64,000 nt of DNA. It comes from Carettochelys insculpta (lineage: Eukaryota > Chordata > Testudines > Carettochelyidae). Below are positions 60,200-64,000 of the stretch, one piece after another. Below the pieces are notes generated by a model, which ran no database searches, was not told the origin of the DNA, and saw nothing but the letters and a program-made list of their open reading frames with translations. Each line of letters opens with the position of its first letter. Positions within the stretch are counted from its first letter, which is position 1. The translations under genes were made by a program, and so were the position numbers. The stretch spans positions 35,087,501 to 35,151,500 of the forward strand of contig NC_134150.1 of assembly GCF_033958435.1 (NCBI RefSeq), in the 5' to 3' direction.

Positions 60200-61610
60200 A
60201 TTACCTACAGCCCATGGGTCCCAGCCTTCCTCGTTACTGCCAGCTGACCAGCCATGCAAGGCCCGGAAGGGGCCTCAGAAAAGCAAAGATGACTTTGGCC
60301 GTGTCTACACGTGCACGCTACTTGGAAGTAGCGGCGCCAACTTCGAAATAGCGCCCGTCACGGCTACACGTGTTGGGCGCTATGTCGAAGTTGAAATCGA
60401 CGTTAGGCGGCGAGACGTCGAAGTCGCTAACCCCATGAGGGGATGGGAATAGCGCCCTACTTCGAAGTTGAACGTCGAAGTAGGGCACGTATAGACGATC
60501 CCTGTCATGCAACATCAAAATAGCGGGGTCCGCCATGGCAGCCATCAGCTGAGGGGTTGAGAGACACTCTCTCTCCAGCCCCTGTGGGGCTCTATGGTCA
60601 CTGTGTGCAGCAGCCCTTAGCCCAGGGCTTCTGGCTGCTGCTGCTGCTGCAGCTGGGGATCCATGCTGCATGCACAGGGTCTGCAACCAGTTGTCGGCTC
60701 TGTGGATCTTGTGTTGTTTAGTGCAACTGTGTCTGGGAGGGGCCCTTTAAGGGAGCAGCTTGCTTTTGAGTCCGCCCTGTGACCCTGTCTGCAGCAGTTC
60801 CTGGCACCCTTATTTCGATGTGTGCTACTTTGGCATGTAGACGTTCCCTCGCAGCGCCTATTTCGATGTGTTGCTGCCCAACGTCGAAGTTGAACGTCGA
60901 CGTTGCCAGCCCTGGAGGATGTGTAGACGTTATTCATCGAAATAGACTATTTTGATGTCGCTACATCGAAATAAGCTATTTCGATGTAGCGTGCACGTGT
61001 AGACGTAGCCTTTATGAGCGAGGCGATGCTTCAGGACGCTTCTGGAAAGAAAGAAGCGAAGGGAGGGACAATGAGAGGAAGGAGCAGGAAGAGAACACTG
61101 AGTAAGGGAACAAAGCCACAGATCAGCTCTGGAACATTATGGAGCTCCAAGCTGAGGTGCTGCAGGCCCTGCTAGCATTGCAGAGGGAGCAGCTCCATCC
61201 TGCAGCCAGCGTTCCAAAACTATTCTCTGTGTGGCTCCTTCTCACTGCCAACACATTTCAGCCACCGCACTATGTCCTGTTGGATGTTGGGGGGTGCACA
61301 GGGTGTCACATACACCCTCTCCCAGTGCTCACCCCACCCCTACACTCACCGTCAGCATTGTGCTGCTCCAGGGTGTGGGGGACTGCCCCTCCACTCACTG
61401 GAAGTAATGTGCTGCTTCCACAGGAAGAGGCAGGTGAGGGTGGAGCAGTGGAGGGAGGGGGCAGGGTGGGGCAGGGGTGGGACAAGGTCACATGGCTAGT
61501 GCCTCCCCCCAGAACACCCACATCAGCCTATCCCCATGCAATTTAGCCCTGATGAACTGCAACACCCATTGCATAGTCCTGCACAGCACACCCATTGCAC
61601 AGCAGGGCTG
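60200..61610 (+). pseudogene. Harbinger Myb/SANT-like DNA-binding protein, C-terminal relic
   Basis: PIF/Harbinger elements encode a second protein, a Myb/SANT-like factor that helps bring the transposase to the DNA ends. Three pieces of such an ORF are seen in order on the plus strand: QPSSLLPADQPCKARKGPQK then SKDDF at 60219-60296; MELQAEVLQALLALQREQLH at 61139-61198; and FSPDELQHPLHSPAQ near 61540. They fit the linker and C-terminal part of turtle Harbinger Myb-like proteins as I remember them (LQALLALQ, LQFSP...YPLHS). The N-terminal SANT fold is not recognisable. The ORF is split after DDF by the MITE at 60297-61010 and has other frameshifts. It converges on the transposase relic, the usual two-gene arrangement. 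Confidence 0.55.
60297..61010. mobile_element. Harbinger-type MITE, 714 bp, nested, TTT duplication
   Basis: GGCCGTGTCTACACGTGCAC at the left and GTGCACGTGTAGACGTAGCC at the right are a long TIR. TTT flanks both sides (60294-60296 and 61011-61013). It is CpG-rich, with many AACTTCGAAGT / ACGTCGAAGTTGAACGTCGA blocks in subterminal positions on both sides. It sits inside the Myb-like ORF: codons for KSKDDF run straight up to its left edge. Confidence 0.88.
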
Positions 61611-61989
61611 AGGATGATACCTGGACATCTACAAACCTGTATACGCACTGGGGCTCACCTCCTTCCTGCCTCTTCACACGAAGTGCAGATGGGTCGTTCC
61701 TCCAGGGCTGTTCCATGTTTGCTGTTTTTAACAAATGACATTCTTGCGTTCCAATGCAATCTTTACTTCAGTGCATGAAAACAAACAAGCACATCCCAGC
61801 AAAGCAAACGGCATTTTATGCTAAGTGCATCGTATGGACCAGTCACAGTTCCCCACAAGCATTGCAACCACTGCACTCCTGTACCTGACAACACATATTA
61901 CTGACTTTCAGCATCAAATTGCTGCCTCAAGGCATCCCTGATCCTTATGACTCCACACTGTGCCCCTCTAATAGCCCTGGTCTCAGGCT
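61611..61989. other. Spacer between convergent Harbinger ORFs
   Basis: No coding sequence. It includes AATGCAATCTTTACTTCAGTGC, presumably the shared 3' region of the two opposed Harbinger genes. Confidence 0.4.
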
Positions 61990-63190
61990 TTCCAAACTCA
62001 GCCACTCAGCCCTGAGTGAAGCTTTCTCCCTTTCCTTCACACATATTATGGAGTGTACAGCACATGGCTATAAATGTAGTGATGTTCTCATCCTCCAAGT
62101 TCAGCTTCCTGTACAAACATTGCCAGTGGTCTTTTAAACAGCCCAAACCACACTCCATTGTCATTCTCCACCTGCTCAGCCTATTGTTGATCCACTCCTA
62201 CCTGCTGTCAACATTCCCAGTAGATGGCTTCATGAGCCATGGCATTAAAGGGTGATGTTCCCTGTAAGCTGAGCACTTGAGTGGCCACCCAGGAGAGATT
62301 CAAGTTGCTCAGCTGATTGTCAGAGCATCCACAGCTGCCCAAAGCCAGCAGCATGTGTTTCTACTGGTGTTGCACCTAGCAAAATTTATTCCACGTATGG
62401 GTGATAAAAATTAAAAGGAACATTGATAGGCAGGGTTTCCCAGGATCACAATGGGCATTTGGACTTCTCCCATGGTAATCTTCTGGTCTGGGAAGAAAGT
62501 CCCCCCCCCGCAGTGTTCTGAAAGATGTATGTGTCATACACCTTTCTGGATCAGCCTGCATTAGTGTCTGTGAAACACCCACAATGATCCACAAGTGCCT
62601 GGAGAACCATAGTGAAATACTCCATCTGATTAATGTACTCAGAGGCTAGGTGGGCTGGTGGCAGAACTGGAATGTGTGGTGCCATATAGCACCCCTCTGC
62701 CATTACAGAAACACATCTGTATAAAGCCTTCCACAATTTCATGCATGTTGCCCAAAGTCCGGGTCTTTCAGAGCAGGATGTGATGGATAGCCCTGCACAC
62801 ATCCCTCAAAATGAGTCCAATGATCAACTTCCCCACTTCAGACTGATTGGTGACTAACAATCAGTAGCTTTCTGGAGCAGTCAGCTTGTATGGTGCAATT
62901 GCCACATGCTTCTGCATGGGCAAGGCAGCTCTCATTCACATGTCTTTGCAGCACAGGGTGGGCGGGGTGGTGAGCTCAGGTCACTGTACCATGAAAGTGG
63001 ATTTTCTGTTCTGAAAGCTCTGCAGCCACTGCTCACCAGCCCAGGCACACATGACGATGTAATCCCACCACTCGGTGCTCGTTTCGTCAGCCCCCAAAGC
63101 AGTATTTCTCTGTGGTGATCCCCTCCATGAAGGCCACAAGAAAACTGCTACTGTGCATGGCAAGATCAGTGTCTGACTCCTCAGGAAAGG
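61990..63190 (-). pseudogene. HARBI1-like PIF/Harbinger transposase, dead
   Basis: The minus strand reads, N- to C-terminal: EWWDYIV and EQWLQSFQNRKSTF (about 63075-62985); then after a degraded gap PVLPPAHLASEYINQMEYF and TMVLQALVDHCGCFTDTNAG (about 62665-62555); FLPRPEDYHG (about 62480); NPAYP-like (about 62435); PLMPWLMKPSTGN (about 62250-62210); RLSRWRMTMECGLGCLKDHW and TTFIAMCCTLHNMCE (about 62190-62050). The order and the ASEYIN-MVLQALVD, PLMPWLMKP and CxLHNxCE blocks are those of HARBI1-type transposases, a DDE nuclease fold that cuts TIR ends and makes 3-bp TWA duplications. Frameshifts, an in-frame TAG after VDSR (about 62200) and an inserted element at 62253-62426 make it inactive. 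Confidence 0.85.
62253..62426. mobile_element. 174-bp TIR element inside the transposase
   Basis: The left end is TGATGTTCCCTGTAAGC. The right end in reverse complement is TCAATGTTCCTTTTAATT. It contains TTTCTACTGGTGTTGCACC and CTAGCAAAATTTATTCCAC, shared (inverted) with 50263-50455. On the minus strand, transposase codons for NPAYP lie on one side and PLMPWLMKP on the other, which brackets the insertion. Confidence 0.6.
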
Positions 63191-63514
63191 GAACACACAA
63201 ATCTTTCGGGGAACTGCCTAACCTCTCTGGCCATTCCATAATGGATTTAAAAGTAGCCATTCTTCTCCAAAATATTACCAGAAGATTACAAAGGGAAACA
63301 TCTGAATTGGAATTCATTTACGAATTTGCCACCTTTAACTTTGGCTTGAACAGAGATCTATAACTATCTTATGCATTACAAGGGCAATTTCTTCACTTTG
63401 ATAGTCACAGGAATGGGACACAACCTACTTAACTGGCTTCATTAACTGGTCCTACTAGTGACAGGTAACTCTCCCCCTCCAAATATATAAACCCCGGATG
63501 CTGTTCTTCCTCTT

Positions 63515-63608
63515 CATTTTCATCTGAGGAACTGGGTTTTACCCACAAAAGCTCATGACGTGGTAATTTGTTGGTCTGTAAAGTGCCATAGGACTGTTTA
63601 TTTGTGAC
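63515..63608 (+). repeat. GAAGTGGGTC-related repeat tail
   Basis: CATCTGAGGAACTGGGTTTT, ACCCACAAAAGCTCATGACG and TTGGTCTGTAAAGTGCCATA, then GGACTG. It has the GTTTTACCCAC subtype, like the copy at 51.2 kb, and interrupts Harbinger-derived sequence. Confidence 0.65.
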
Positions 63609-63639
63609 TCCTCAGTGTCACTTTGCAGCTTAAGGAATA

Positions 63640-64000
63640 ACTTGACTGCCACTCATGACCTGTTAGTGAGACCTACCTGCATTTTCTTCAACAGCTCAGG
63701 ATCCATTCCCACAGACAGAGGGGGCAGAGCACAGAGCACAAAACCCATTGAAAAATGGTGCCAAATCTGGATAGAAACACAGCGTTTGCTGGGATGTCAA
63801 GTGATGTGACACAGGGCATTGGGACAGGACCCAGGATGCCCTGCTACTCCTCTCTGCCTTCCCATGAGCATCAGCAGCAGAAGAGGTGCTCTGTGGGATA
63901 GTTACCCAGAGTGTACCCCTCTGAATGCTGCTTCAAGTGGGATCATGCTGCTGCACGGGCAGCTGACGGTGCGGACACACAACAGCCCTTTTGCCACTGC
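63640..64000. mobile_element. Probable right part of the Harbinger relic
   Basis: CTCTGTGGGATAGTTACCCA and GAGTGTACCCCTCTGAATG, then GCGGACACAC, resemble the subterminal part of turtle Harbinger elements as I remember them. No TIR is reached before the window ends, so the element continues beyond 64000. Confidence 0.4.

Noticed and set aside
60318..60686. 122-codon minus-strand frame with poly-Ala and the plus-strand frame opposite
   Set aside because: Both are within the nested MITE, and the alanine run comes from a CTG/CAG-like low-complexity tract.
1..64000. CRISPR arrays, operons, phage or bacterial defence systems
   Set aside because: The sequence is clearly vertebrate nuclear DNA. The only regular tandem arrays are a minisatellite and simple repeats.

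Overview
This is vertebrate nuclear DNA. It shows intron-split coding sequence, low gene density, and a heavy load of old interspersed repeats: CR1 and other non-LTR LINEs, MIR-like and tRNA-derived SINEs, hAT, Tigger-like and PIF/Harbinger elements. The repeat mix, especially the repeat with core GAAGTGGGTCTGTCCCACG and the MITEs with GGCTAYGTCTACAC ends, points to a turtle, possibly a softshell. The species call is inference from memory of such repeats, not a search result.

Layout. Positions 1-10914 hold the 3' end of one protein-coding gene on the + strand. Exon 10 (8679-8788) and exon 11 (10733-10914) encode the last 97 residues of gigaxonin (GAN), the BTB-Kelch adaptor of a CUL3 ubiquitin ligase. 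Everything 5' of exon 10 in the window appears to be intron. A 3' UTR follows from 10915. From about 13 kb to the end no host coding exon could be recognised. In human, GAN is followed by CMIP (16q23), so this stretch is probably the GAN-CMIP intergenic region.

Repeats by region. 0-31 kb: GAN introns, 3' UTR and mostly unique AT-rich DNA with scattered Harbinger-type MITEs, small hAT elements and one or two Tigger-like elements. 31-39 kb: GC-richer, with tRNA-SINEs, two hAT elements abutting at one target sequence, and inverted pairs of the GAAGTGGGTC repeat. 39-46.5 kb: three different LINE 3' ends, one with a 514-codon reverse-transcriptase frame, plus a CR1 tail. 46.5-59.5 kb: SINE and CR1 pieces, a 437-bp nearly perfect palindromic MITE, and a hAT-type element carrying a 72-bp minisatellite. 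59.5-64 kb: a decayed Harbinger transposon with a Myb/SANT-like ORF (+) converging on a HARBI1-like transposase (-). It is itself broken by a nested MITE of what looks like its own family and by another small element.

How the parts relate. The Harbinger relic supplies a plausible transposase source for the dozen MITEs in the window, which share its 3-bp target duplications. The LINEs could have supplied machinery for the SINEs. I found no convincing undescribed biological system. The most interesting structures are transposon architectures: the long palindrome, the family self-insertion, the two adjoining hATs, and the recurrent head-to-head repeat pairs.
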